NCBI RefSeq assembly: GCF_006539185.1
Contig: NZ_BJMN01000053.1
Location: forward strand, 1 to 64,000
Direction of reading: 5' to 3'
DNA from: Streptomyces gardneri
Lineage (GTDB): Bacteria; Actinomycetota; Actinomycetes; Streptomycetales; Streptomycetaceae
Length of the DNA: 64,000 bases
Every line of letters begins with the position of its first letter. Within the stretch, counting starts at the first letter, position 1. The translations under genes and the position numbers were made by a program. The notes beneath the pieces were generated by a model. The model saw nothing but the letters and a program-made list of their open reading frames with translations, had not been told where the DNA came from and ran no database searches. Shown in pieces: positions 17,387 to 25,765 of this stretch.

Positions 17387-18349
17387 ATGCCCGCTGTGAC
17401 TGTCGAGAACCCGCTCACCCTGCCGCGCGTCGCCGCCCCGGCCGATGCCGTCTCCCGCCCCGTGCTCGCCGTCACCACGGCCCCGCAGGGCTTCGAGGGC
17501 GAGGGTTTCCCGGTCCGCCGGGCCTTCGCCGGAATCAACTACCAGTACCTCGACCCGTTCATCATGATGGACCAGATGGGCGAGGTGGAGTACGCCCCCG
17601 GCGAGCCCAAGGGCACGCCCTGGCACCCCCACCGAGGCTTCGAGACCGTCACCTACATCATCGACGGGATCTTCGACCACCAGGACTCCAACGGCGGTGG
17701 CGGCACCATCACCAACGGAGACACCCAGTGGATGACAGCAGGTAGCGGGCTGCTTCATATCGAGGCACCGCCGGAGTCCCTCGTCGTCAGCGGCGGTCTC
17801 TTCCACGGCCTCCAGCTGTGGGTGAACCTCCCCGCCGCCGACAAGATGATGGCCCCCCGCTACCAGGACATCCGCGGCGGCCAGGTCCAGCTGCTCACCT
17901 CCCCCGACGGCGGTGCGCTGCTCCGCGTCATCGCGGGCGAGCTCGACGGCCACGAGGGCCCCGGTGTCACCCACACCCCGATCACGATGATCCACGCCAC
18001 CCTGCGGCCCGGCGCCGAGATCAGCCTGCCGTGGCGCGAGGACTTCAACGGCCTCGCGTACGTCATGGCCGGCCGCGGCACCGTCGGCGCCGACCGCCGG
18101 CCCGTCCACACCGGGCAGACCGCCGTCTTCGGCACGGGCGGCGCGCTCACGATCCGCGCGGACGAGAAGCAGGACGGCCACACCCCGGACCTGGAGGTCG
18201 TGCTCCTCGGCGGACAGCCGATCCGCGAGCCCATGGCGCACTACGGCCCGTTCGTCATGAACACCCAGGCCGAACTCCGCCAGGCCTTCGAGGACTTCCA
18301 GGCGGGCCGCCTCGGCACGATCCCGGCGGTTCACGGGATGGGCGAGTAA
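17387..18349 (+). CDS. Pirin-family protein
   Basis: This 320-aa bicupin has the pirin metal site in the N-terminal cupin: WHPHRGFETVTYI gives the first histidines, and SGLLHIEAPPE gives the later His and Glu. Bacterial pirins are Fe-binding proteins. Some have quercetinase activity and some modulate central metabolism; this one cannot be assigned further. The ATG at 17387 has a near-perfect AAGGAGG site. An in-frame ATG at 17351 lies inside the operator-like repeat and is less likely. The stop lies in an 18-bp tandem repeat. Confidence 0.9.
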   Translation: MPAVTVENPLTLPRVAAPADAVSRPVLAVTTAPQGFEGEGFPVRRAFAGINYQYLDPFIMMDQMGEVEYAPGEPKGTPWHPHRGFETVTYIIDGIFDHQDSNGGGGTITNGDTQWMTAGSGLLHIEAPPESLVVSGGLFHGLQLWVNLPAADKMMAPRYQDIRGGQVQLLTSPDGGALLRVIAGELDGHEGPGVTHTPITMIHATLRPGAEISLPWREDFNGLAYVMAGRGTVGADRRPVHTGQTAVFGTGGALTIRADEKQDGHTPDLEVVLLGGQPIREPMAHYGPFVMNTQAELRQAFEDFQAGRLGTIPAVHGMGE

Positions 18350-18414
18350 CGAGGGGTACGAGTCGGGCGACGCGTACGGGTCGGGCGACGCGTACGAGCC
18401 GTCCGCGGCGTACG
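18343..18414. repeat. Four 18-bp tandem repeats starting at a stop codon
   Basis: Units begin at 18343, 18361, 18379 and 18397, each ending in GTACG. Units 2 and 3 differ by one base (RGTCGGGCGACGCGTACG). The pirin stop TAA (18347-18349) lies in unit 1, the most diverged. Confidence 0.7.
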
Positions 18415-18455
18415 GAGCGGATGCGGCGAAGGCGGCGTGCGGAGCGTGCTGACGG

Positions 18456-18491
18456 GCGCTGACGGGGTGTCACCCGTACGGCCGTCAGCGC
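18456..18491 (+). terminator. Hairpin between pirin and permease genes
   Basis: GCGCTGACGG (18456-18465) pairs perfectly with CCGTCAGCGC (18482-18491) around a 16-nt loop. It lies about 107 bp behind the pirin stop, beyond the repeat array. Confidence 0.5.
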
Positions 18492-18527
18492 GCGACGACA
18501 CGCCGACGGGCGTGGTCCGGTGGACAG

Positions 18528-19610
18528 GTGCAGACGACCGGAGCGCCGCTCCTTCCCGACCCCGCCCGTCGCTTCGCCGCCTGGTGCGTCGTCCTGCTGC
18601 TGGCCGCGGCGCTCGCCGCCCTCGGCATCTGGCTGTGCATCGTCTTCCAGACCGCCGTCACCCCCGTCCTCCTCGCGATCCTCGGCACCGCCCTCCTCCG
18701 CCCGCTCTACCGCCGCCTGCTCCGGCTGAAGGTGCGGAAGGCGCTCGCCGCCGCGCTCACCGTCGCCGCCGTCGTCGCGGTCGTCGGCGGCGCCACGTAC
18801 ATCGTCGTCCTCGCGCTCATCGAGACCGGCGACCAGATCGTCGCCTCGCTGCGGCAGGCCGCCACCGACATCGCCGAGCACTTCGGAGCGGCCGGGGCCT
18901 CCCTCGACGACCTCGCCAAGAACGCCGAGGGGCTCCTCAAGCGGTTCGGCGGCACCGCCGCCTCCGGGGTGATCAGCGGGCTCAGCGTCGTCGCCGAGAT
19001 GATGGCCACCGCCGTCCTCGCCCTGCTCCTGATCTTCTTCTTCCTGAAGGACTCCGACCGGGCCATGGGCGCCCTGCGCTCCCTCGCCCCCCGCGACACC
19101 GCCGACACCGTGGAGGCCATGGCCCGCCGGGCCTTCGAGGCCGTCGAGGGGTACATGCGCGGCACGACCTTCGTCGCCCTCGTCGACGGGGTCATCATCG
19201 GCATCGGACTGCTCGTCCTCGACGTGCCCGGCGCGGTGGGACTCGCCGCGCTCGTCTTCGTCACCGCCTACATCCCGTACCTCGGCGCCTTCCTGTCCGG
19301 CGCCGTCGCCGTCCTCGTCGCCCTCGCCGACCGGGGCTTCGTCATCGCGCTGTGGGTGCTCGGCATCGTCCTCGCCGTCCAGGTCCTGGAGGGGAACGTC
19401 CTCCAGCCCTTCGTCCAGAGCAAGACCGTGCAGATGCACCCGGCCGCGGTCCTGCTCGCGATCACGGCGGGCGCGTCCGTCGCGGGCATCCTGGGCATGC
19501 TGCTCGCCGTACCGCTGACGGCCGCCGCGACCGGCGTCCTCGGCGAGCTGCGTTCGCGGTACGGGGCGCCGCGCCGCGCGGCGAGCAGTCCTGAGGCCCC
19601 GGAGTCCTGA
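18528..19610 (+). CDS. AI-2E transporter family (PerM-like) permease
   Basis: This 360-aa membrane protein has about seven to eight hydrophobic segments. The family-typical ones are LLIFFFLKDSDRAMG, VDGVIIGIGLLVLDVPGA and LLAVPLTAAATGVLGELR near the C-terminus. The family includes quorum-signal and Na+/H+ exporters, so the AI-2 label should not be taken literally. The GTG at 18528 follows GGTGGACAG. The last codons and the stop lie in a 15-16-bp tandem repeat. Confidence 0.85.
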   Translation: MQTTGAPLLPDPARRFAAWCVVLLLAAALAALGIWLCIVFQTAVTPVLLAILGTALLRPLYRRLLRLKVRKALAAALTVAAVVAVVGGATYIVVLALIETGDQIVASLRQAATDIAEHFGAAGASLDDLAKNAEGLLKRFGGTAASGVISGLSVVAEMMATAVLALLLIFFFLKDSDRAMGALRSLAPRDTADTVEAMARRAFEAVEGYMRGTTFVALVDGVIIGIGLLVLDVPGAVGLAALVFVTAYIPYLGAFLSGAVAVLVALADRGFVIALWVLGIVLAVQVLEGNVLQPFVQSKTVQMHPAAVLLAITAGASVAGILGMLLAVPLTAAATGVLGELRSRYGAPRRAASSPEAPES

Positions 19611-19630
19611 GCCCCGGAGTCCTCGGACCC
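19587..19630. repeat. 15-16-bp repeat over the permease stop codon
   Basis: AGTCCTGAGGCCCCGG (19587), AGTCCTGAGCCCCGG (19603) and the partial AGTCCTCGGACCC (19618) follow one another. The stop is the TGA of unit 2; the same TGA in unit 1 is out of frame and is read as Pro-Glu. Confidence 0.65.
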
Positions 19631-19658
19631 GAAGAGAGGGAGGCCCCTCCTGCCCCTC

Positions 19659-20474
19659 CTACGCGGCCGCCATCCCGCCCGGCTCGAAGGAGGCGAGCAG
19701 CTGTTCCAGGGCCACCTGGTCGGGTCCCACGAACGGGTCGGAGTCGGGGGCGAGCGCGATCGTCTCCAGCATCCGGTCGGTCATCCGCACGGCCGGCGGC
19801 AGATGCGTGCACAGCACGATCTCCGGGTTCATCTCCCGCAGCGGAGCGATCGTCGCCCGGTACTTCTCCGCGTCCACGATGTGCACCCACGGGCTGTCGA
19901 TCGTCGCCCACAGCAGCTGCGCGCCCCGCAGCTCCTCCGGCTTGAGGTCGCTCGCGTGCCCGCTCTCCGCGATCTCCACGCTCGGCATGGGGCCGCCGAA
20001 GCAGTCGGAGCTGAAGCAGATCCGGGTCCTGTCGTCGTAGAAGCCGACGGTCGCGGGGTTGTCGAAGAGCGGCGGCCGGAAGGCGTGCAGGGTGCGGTCG
20101 CCGACGTCGAGGGACTGGCCCGGGTTGAGGAAGTACACGCGGTTCATGGGCAGGGGCCGCTCGGTCGTCATGATGCCCGCGCCGACGAAGGTGGTGATCA
20201 CGCGCGCGTGCGGGGCGGCGTCGAGCAGGTCGAAGATCCCGCCCGTGTGGTCGCGGTCGGGGTGGGTGAGCCAGATCCAGCGCACGTCGGCCGGGTCCAT
20301 GACCTCGCCGAGCGAGGCGACGAAGTCGCGGTCCTCGACGGAGAGGCCGGTGTCGACGACGACCGGTTCGGCGGCGGTCAGGACGAAGGCGTTGGCGGGG
20401 ATGTAGCCGACCCCCGGGGCTTCGAGACTGTCGGCGATCACGGTGGTGTCGCTGCCGACCTTGTGGGTGTCCAT
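19659..20474 (-). CDS. MBL-fold metallo-hydrolase, flavodiiron-like metal site
   Basis: This 271-aa metallo-beta-lactamase fold protein has the motif HPDRDHTGG (residues 71-79) in place of the usual HxHxDH, so the second histidine is Asp73. An acidic residue here is typical of the di-iron (ODP/flavodiiron) branch rather than di-zinc hydrolases. Further ligands are likely in FSSDCFGGP and CTHLPP. Lacking a flavodoxin domain, it may reduce or sense O2/NO or act as an unrelated oxidoreductase; this is inference. It lies downstream of the flavin-oxidase-like gene, across a repeat array. Confidence 0.8.
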   Translation of the reverse strand: MDTHKVGSDTTVIADSLEAPGVGYIPANAFVLTAAEPVVVDTGLSVEDRDFVASLGEVMDPADVRWIWLTHPDRDHTGGIFDLLDAAPHARVITTFVGAGIMTTERPLPMNRVYFLNPGQSLDVGDRTLHAFRPPLFDNPATVGFYDDRTRICFSSDCFGGPMPSVEIAESGHASDLKPEELRGAQLLWATIDSPWVHIVDAEKYRATIAPLREMNPEIVLCTHLPPAVRMTDRMLETIALAPDSDPFVGPDQVALEQLLASFEPGGMAAA

Positions 20475-20580
20475 GGCGTGCTCCGTGGTCCCCCCGGCGG
20501 CCGTACGACACCAGTCTGCGCCGCACGGCGGGGCCGCGCGCGCCGGGCTCCGGGACGGGCGGGCTGCCCGGGAGGTGCCC

Positions 20581-20659
20581 CAGAAGGTCCCGGGAGGTTC
20601 CTCAGAAGGTCCCGGGTGTCCCTCGGAAGGTCCCGGGAGGGCCGTCAGAAGGTGCTGGG
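20581..20659. repeat. 21-22-bp tandem repeats running into a stop codon
   Basis: Units at 20581, 20603, 20624 and 20646 (last one partial) share CRGAAGGTCCCGGG. The stop of the minus-strand gene (20645-20647) lies at the junction to the last unit, which codes its C-terminal residues. A further partial unit may lie at about 20567. Confidence 0.75.
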
Positions 20660-21232
20660 CGGCAGCGGCAGGGGCAGCCCGGGCAGGCCGTCGATGCTCT
20701 GCGCGATGTGGTCCTTCTTGGCGAAGTACGCGCTCAGCGAGGCGTCGTCCTCGCGCGCGAAGCGCTTGCCGTGCAGGTCGCGGTCCTCGTCGTACGACAT
20801 GAAGGGCACCCCGTATCCGCAGGAGTCGCGGACGAGTTCGGCCGTCACCACGATGATCGCGCGCAGCCCGTGCAGGCTCGGGTCGATGTCCGGGAAGTGC
20901 GCGAGCAGTTCCGGGAAGCGCGGGTCGTCACGGAAGACGGGCTCGCCCCGGCCGTGCACCCGGACGATGTTGGGCGGTCCCTGGAAGGCGCACCACATCA
21001 CCGTGATCCGGCCGTTCTCGCGCAGGTGCGCGACGGTCTCGGCGGTGCTGCCGGCGAAGTCGAGGTAGGCGATGCGCTGCTCGTCGAGCACCGCGAAGGA
21101 GCCCTTGAGGCCCTTGGGGGAGAGGTTGACCGTGCCGTCGCCGTCCAGCGGGGCCGTCGCGGTGAAGAAGATCGGCTGCTGCTCTATGAAGGTGCGCAGG
21201 CGGCCGTCGATGCGTTCGTAAGTCTTTCCTAT
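20645..21232 (-). CDS. Pyridoxamine 5'-phosphate oxidase-family protein with apparent ATA start
   Basis: The split-barrel FMN-binding type is visible: GKTYERIDGRLRTFIEQQP, then FFTATAPLDGDGTVNLSPKG and VMWCAFQGPPNIVRVHGRGE. Such proteins bind FMN or F420 and reduce small molecules. The conserved N-terminus is coded up to 21232, but the codon where homologues should have ATG reads ATA, and a stop lies three codons further upstream. AAGGATCAAGGA precedes it. The first usual start codons in frame are a CTG inside the conserved N-terminus and a GTG at 21091; starting at the GTG would remove 47 residues including a core strand. So it is either a true ATA start, a start-codon mutation or a sequence error. 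Confidence 0.65.
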   Translation of the reverse strand: MGKTYERIDGRLRTFIEQQPIFFTATAPLDGDGTVNLSPKGLKGSFAVLDEQRIAYLDFAGSTAETVAHLRENGRITVMWCAFQGPPNIVRVHGRGEPVFRDDPRFPELLAHFPDIDPSLHGLRAIIVVTAELVRDSCGYGVPFMSYDEDRDLHGKRFAREDDASLSAYFAKKDHIAQSIDGLPGLPLPLPPSTF

Positions 21233-21266
21233 GCCTAAGGATTATGTTCCTTGATCCTTCGCCTGT

Positions 21267-23390
21267 CTAACGACCGAGTCCCGGAAGCCCCGCAGCCGTC
21301 GGCTCGTTCAGTTCGAACCAGATCGACTTGCCCTCGCCCCGCGGGGCAAAGCCCCACGCGTCCGCCAGCATCTCCATCAGCAGCAGACCGCGGCCGCTCG
21401 ACGCCATCTCGCCCGGGTGCCGCTTGTGCGGCAGCTCGTCGCTCTGGTCGGAGACCTCGACCCGCAGCCGCCGCGACCGCTCGCCGCACGCGACCTCGGC
21501 GATCAGGAGCGCGTCGCCGTCCGTGTGGACGAGGACGTTCGTGACCATCTCGGAGACCATCAGGACCGCCGAGTCGAGCTGGTCCTCGTCCGTCCAGTCG
21601 TGCAGCAGCTGGCGCAGCTGCTCGCGGGCCTCGGCGATCCGCTCCGGCTCCGCCTGGGCGATCGTCATCAGGGTGCGGCGCGGCGCCTCCACCGCCGGAC
21701 CCGCGGGCCGCCGGGAGAGCAGCAGGACCGCGATGTCGTCCTCGCGGCGGTCGGCGAGCGGCCCCGTCGTGTGGTGCGAGCCGGGGCCGTGGACGGCCTC
21801 GACGAGGGTGTCGGCGAGCTGCTCCAGGTCCTCGCCGTCATGGGACTCCAGGAGCTCCTTGACCCGGTCCCAGCCGCTGTCCAGGTCGTGCCCGCCGGTC
21901 TCCAGGAGGCCGTCGGTGCAGATCATCAGGGTCTCGCCGGGCTCCAGGGCGAGCCGGGTCGTGGGGTAGTCGGTGTCGGGTTCGATGCCGAGCGGCAGGC
22001 CGCCGGCCGTGGGCCTCAGGAGAACCGTTCCGTCGTTCATCCGTACCGCCGGGTCCGGATGCCCCGCCCGCGCGATGTCGACCGTGCCCGTCTCCAGGTC
22101 GACCTCCAGATAGAGGCAGGTCGCGAAGCGCGGGCCGCCGTTCTCCGTGTCCTCGCCGTCGGTGACGCCGTACAGGAAGCGCGAGGCGCGCGAGAGCACC
22201 GCGTCCGGCCGGTGGCCCTCGGAGGCGTACGCGCGCAGGGCGATCCGCAGCTGCCCCATCAGGCCCGCCGCCCGCACGTCATGGCCCTGGACGTCGCCGA
22301 TGACCAGGGCGATGCGCCCGGAGCCGCGCCCGCCGGTGCGGGTGGTGCCGCCGGGCAGCCGGATCATGTCGTACCAGTCGCCGCCGACCTGCAGCCCGCC
22401 GCCGGTCGGCACGTACCGTGCGGCGACCTGGATGCCGGGGATGCCGGGTCCGAGGACCGGCATCATCGTCCGCTGGAGCCCGAGCGACAGCTCGCGCTCC
22501 GACTCGGCCACGCCGGCGCGCGCGAGGGCCTGCGCGAGCATCCGCGCGACCGTCGTGAGCACCGAGCGCTCGTCGGGCGTGAAGGCGACCGGGTGCTTGA
22601 AGGCGGCCATCCAGGCGCCCATCGTGCGCCCGGCGACGACGAGCGGCACGAAGGCCCAGGAGCGGCGGCCGAAGCGCTGGGCGAGCGGCCAGGTCATGGG
22701 GTAGCGGCGCAGGTACTCGTCGGGTGTCGGCAGATAGATCGCGCGCCCGGTCCGTACGACCTCGGCCGCCGGGTAGTCGGTGTCCATGCCCATCGACGAG
22801 AACGGTCCCTCGTCGCCCTGGCTGTGCCCGTGGTGGCCGATGACGGTCAGCCGGTCGCCGGCCACGCCGAAGACGGCGAGCCCGTCCGGCGAGAAGCCCG
22901 GCATGGACAGGGAGGCCGCCACCCGCAGCACCTCGGCCGTCGAGCGGGCCTCGGCGAGGGCTCGTCCCGCGTCGAGCAGGAAGGCCTCGCGGGAGCGGCG
23001 CCAGTCGCCGGTGATCGGGGTGTGCGCGGCGGTCCCGGGCTGCTGCTCGGCGACCTCCTGGAGGGTGCCGACGAGCTGGTAGTCGTTGCCCTCGATGAGC
23101 GGCTTGGACCTGCTGCGTACGGTACGGATCACCCGGCCGCGCTCGTCCATGATCCGCAGCCGGGCCTCGGCGAGGGTGCCTTCCGCGACGGCCAGGTTGA
23201 CGACCCCGTCGATCTCGTTCCAGTCGACCGGGTGAAATCGGGACCGTACGGCCGCCTCGGTGAGCCGCACCGACTCGGCGGGCAGCCCGAGCAGCCGGGC
23301 CGCCTCGGCGTCGAGCGAGACGATCCCGGACGCGTTGTCCCAGCGCCACAGGCCGGTCGCGATCGCGGCCAGGACGTCCTCGGTGCGCAT
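21267..23390 (-). CDS. PAS-GAF-SpoIIE phosphatase with C-terminal ATPase domain
   Basis: This 707-aa signalling protein reads in order: PAS-like sensor (about 1-110), GAF (about 165-305), PP2C-type SpoIIE phosphatase (about 330-545; ALVIGDVQGHDVRAAGLMG and MICTDGLLETGG) and a HATPase_c anti-sigma kinase domain (about 575-700; SEMVTNVLVHTDGD and GRGLLLMEMLADAWGF). Such proteins dephosphorylate anti-sigma-factor antagonists and can phosphorylate them through the ATPase domain. They control stress sigma factors in Streptomyces. No partner gene is adjacent. The ATG at 23390 starts the PAS region directly. It is divergent from aspS. Confidence 0.9.
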   Translation of the reverse strand: MRTEDVLAAIATGLWRWDNASGIVSLDAEAARLLGLPAESVRLTEAAVRSRFHPVDWNEIDGVVNLAVAEGTLAEARLRIMDERGRVIRTVRSRSKPLIEGNDYQLVGTLQEVAEQQPGTAAHTPITGDWRRSREAFLLDAGRALAEARSTAEVLRVAASLSMPGFSPDGLAVFGVAGDRLTVIGHHGHSQGDEGPFSSMGMDTDYPAAEVVRTGRAIYLPTPDEYLRRYPMTWPLAQRFGRRSWAFVPLVVAGRTMGAWMAAFKHPVAFTPDERSVLTTVARMLAQALARAGVAESERELSLGLQRTMMPVLGPGIPGIQVAARYVPTGGGLQVGGDWYDMIRLPGGTTRTGGRGSGRIALVIGDVQGHDVRAAGLMGQLRIALRAYASEGHRPDAVLSRASRFLYGVTDGEDTENGGPRFATCLYLEVDLETGTVDIARAGHPDPAVRMNDGTVLLRPTAGGLPLGIEPDTDYPTTRLALEPGETLMICTDGLLETGGHDLDSGWDRVKELLESHDGEDLEQLADTLVEAVHGPGSHHTTGPLADRREDDIAVLLLSRRPAGPAVEAPRRTLMTIAQAEPERIAEAREQLRQLLHDWTDEDQLDSAVLMVSEMVTNVLVHTDGDALLIAEVACGERSRRLRVEVSDQSDELPHKRHPGEMASSGRGLLLMEMLADAWGFAPRGEGKSIWFELNEPTAAGLPGLGR

Positions 23391-23500
23391 TGCCCCACTT
23401 TATGAATATCGGACAGCAGGTCGCCACTGAGAGTATTCGAAAAGGGATCATGGGGCGGCCGGTACTCTGGGTGGGTCTGCCCGCGTGTCCTGTGACATCT

Positions 23501-23514
23501 GTGACAGGGGCCAC
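23501..23514. promoter_or_regulatory. Possible Crp-binding site upstream of aspS
   Basis: GTGACAGGGGCCAC fits the published Streptomyces Crp pattern GTG-N6-GNCAC and the wider TGTG-N8-CACA form. It lies 48 bp before the aspS start in a region with repeated TGTGAC. One short match in GC-rich DNA can be chance. Confidence 0.3.
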
Positions 23515-23561
23515 AGGGTGGCGACCCATCACCCAAGACCCCGAAGACTGGATGAACGACG

Positions 23562-25388
23562 ATGCATCGGTACAGGTCCCACACCTGCGGCGAGCTCCGC
23601 GCCTCTGACGTCGGCACCGACGTCCGGCTGAGCGGCTGGCTGCACAATCGTCGAGACCTGGGCGGCATCCTCTTCATCGATCTGCGCGACCACTACGGCA
23701 TCACGCAGCTCGTCGCCCGCCCCGGCACCGCCGCGGCCGAGGTCCTCGACAAGCTGACGAAGGAGACCGTCGTCCGCGTCGACGGCAAGGTCGTCTCGCG
23801 TGGCGCGGAGAACGTCAACCCCGAGCTCCCCACCGGCGACATCGAGATCGAGGCCGCCACGGTCGAGGTCCTGGGCGCGGCCAAGCAGATCCCCTTCACC
23901 GTCAACACCGACGACGGCGTGAACGAGGAGCGGCGCCTGGAGTACCGCTTCCTCGACCTGCGCCGCGAGCGCATGCACCGCAACATCATGCTGCGCTCCG
24001 CCGTCATCGCCTCCATCCGCTCCAAGATGGTGGCCCTCGGCTTCAACGAGATGGCGACCCCGATCCTCGCCGCGACCTCCCCCGAGGGCGCCCGCGACTT
24101 CGTCGTCCCGTCCCGTCTGAACCCGGGCAAGTTCTACGCGCTGCCGCAGGCGCCCCAGCAGTTCAAGCAGCTGCTGATGATCTCCGGCTTCGACCGCTAC
24201 TTCCAGATCGCGCCCTGCTTCCGCGACGAGGACGCCCGCGCGGACCGCTCGCCGGGCGAGTTCTACCAGCTCGACGTCGAGATGAGCTTCGTCGAGCAGG
24301 AAGACGTCTTCCAGCCGATCGAGAAGCTGATGACGGAGATCTTCGAGGAGTTCGGCGGCGGCCGCCACGTCACCTCGCCGTTCCCCCGCATCCCCTTCCG
24401 CGAGTCGATGCTCAAGTACGGCAACGACAAGCCCGACCTGCGCACGGCCCTCGAACTCGTCGACATCTCCGACGTCTTCGAGGCGTCCGAGTTCAAGGCC
24501 TTCGCCGGCAAGCACGTCCGCGCGCTCGCCGTCCCGAACACGGGCGACCAGCCCCGCAAGTTCTTCGACGCGCTCGGCGACTTCGCGGTCTCCCTCGGCG
24601 CGAAGGGCCTGGCCTGGGTCCGCGTAGGCGAGGGCAACGCTCTTACGGGCCCGATCGCCAAGTTCCTGACCGAGGAGAACATCAAGGTCCTCACCGAGCG
24701 CCTCGGCCTGGAGCCGGGCCACGCGATCTTCTTCGGCGCGGGCGAGTTCGACGAGGTCTCCAAGATCATGGGCCCGGTCCGGGTCGAGGCCGCCAAGCGC
24801 GCCGGCCAGTTCGAGGAGAACGTCTTCCGCTTCGCGTGGATCGTGGACTTCCCGATGTACGAGCGGGACGAGGAGACCGGCAAGATCGACTTCTCGCACA
24901 ACCCGTTCTCCATGCCGCAGGGCGGCATCGAGGCCCTGGAGACCCAGGACCCGCTGGACGTCCTCGGCTGGCAGTACGACATCGTCTGCAACGGCATCGA
25001 GCTGTCCTCGGGCGCGATCCGTAACCACGAGCCCGAGATCATGTTCAAGGCCTTCGAGATCGCGGGCTACTCGCGCGAGACGGTCGAGCACGAGTTCGCG
25101 GGCATGCTCCGCGCCTTCGAGTACGGCGCCCCGCCGCACGGCGGCATCGCCCCGGGCGTCGACCGCATCGTCATGCTCCTCGCGGACGAGCCCAACATCC
25201 GCGAGACGATCGCCTTCCCGCTCAACGGCAACGCCCAGGACCTCCTGATGGGCGCCCCGACCGAGCTGGACGAGACCCGCCTGCGCGAGCTGAACATCCA
25301 GCTCCGCAAGCCGGTCGAGAAGGCCGCCCCGAAGCCGGCCGAAGACCGCCCGGTGACGGACGCGGTCCACCCGGACGCGGCGCGGTAA
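23562..25388 (+). CDS. aspS: Aspartyl-tRNA synthetase
   Basis: This is a 608-aa class II synthetase that charges tRNA-Asp with aspartate. The N-terminal OB fold (1-110, GWLHNRRDLGGILFIDLRDH) is followed by the catalytic core with class II motif 2 (FQIAPCFRDEDARADRSPGE), the bacteria-specific GAD insertion (about 290-420) and motif 3 (GGIAPGVDRIVMLL). Length and the GAD insertion mark the bacterial type. The C-terminal 25 residues are a Lys/Pro/Ala tail. It is a single gene with its own strong terminator. Confidence 0.97.
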   Translation: MHRYRSHTCGELRASDVGTDVRLSGWLHNRRDLGGILFIDLRDHYGITQLVARPGTAAAEVLDKLTKETVVRVDGKVVSRGAENVNPELPTGDIEIEAATVEVLGAAKQIPFTVNTDDGVNEERRLEYRFLDLRRERMHRNIMLRSAVIASIRSKMVALGFNEMATPILAATSPEGARDFVVPSRLNPGKFYALPQAPQQFKQLLMISGFDRYFQIAPCFRDEDARADRSPGEFYQLDVEMSFVEQEDVFQPIEKLMTEIFEEFGGGRHVTSPFPRIPFRESMLKYGNDKPDLRTALELVDISDVFEASEFKAFAGKHVRALAVPNTGDQPRKFFDALGDFAVSLGAKGLAWVRVGEGNALTGPIAKFLTEENIKVLTERLGLEPGHAIFFGAGEFDEVSKIMGPVRVEAAKRAGQFEENVFRFAWIVDFPMYERDEETGKIDFSHNPFSMPQGGIEALETQDPLDVLGWQYDIVCNGIELSSGAIRNHEPEIMFKAFEIAGYSRETVEHEFAGMLRAFEYGAPPHGGIAPGVDRIVMLLADEPNIRETIAFPLNGNAQDLLMGAPTELDETRLRELNIQLRKPVEKAAPKPAEDRPVTDAVHPDAAR

Positions 25389-25407
25389 GCACTGACGTTC
25401 TGTCACT

Positions 25408-25446
25408 GAAGGGGCCCGGAACCGTACGACGGTTCCGGGCCCCTTC
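25408..25446 (+). terminator. Strong aspS terminator
   Basis: An 18-bp perfect stem (25408-25425 with 25429-25446) closes the 3-nt loop ACG. It lies 19 bp behind aspS. It also marks the boundary to the less GC-rich accessory island. Confidence 0.85.
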
Positions 25447-25463
25447 GGTATCCGCGGCGGAGT

Positions 25464-25730
25464 TCAGCCGATTCGCTCCTGGAGCCCTCGAAGACGACTC
25501 GCGAGGCCGGGTGCGGCCCCCTTGTCACACGACAGGGCAACCGAGAGCCTGCTGAGCGTCACGCCCTCGGGAAGGGCACTCTCGGCGGATTCGATGGTCA
25601 GGACATGGTGATCCGGCGAAAGTCACTGGAGGTTGCGAAGGCGATCGTAAAAAGCATTCCAATTCCACTCGAAGTAGTCGGTGAATTTCAAAAGTCCCCA
25701 AACTGCGGGAATGTCGATATGCGATTGAGT
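25464..25730 (-). pseudogene. Remnant of a barstar-family immunity gene
   Basis: Reading leftwards in one frame gives HIDIPAVWGLLKFTDYFEW followed by NWNAFYDRLRNLQ, then TGA (25623-25625), then LSPDHHVLTIESAESALPEG and a further 30 codons to the stop at 25464. This is the barstar pattern (YFxxNWxAxxDxL, then DHHVLxIexAe); the TGA stands where relatives carry Trp. The frame has no start codon and its N-terminal part is missing, replaced by the present immunity gene. Barstar-type proteins inhibit RNase toxins, so an earlier Rhs tip here was probably a barnase-like or similar nuclease. No product is expected. Confidence 0.65.
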
Positions 25731-25765
25731 ACCCCGTTTTCGTGCAACGGGAGCATCTCGGTGTG

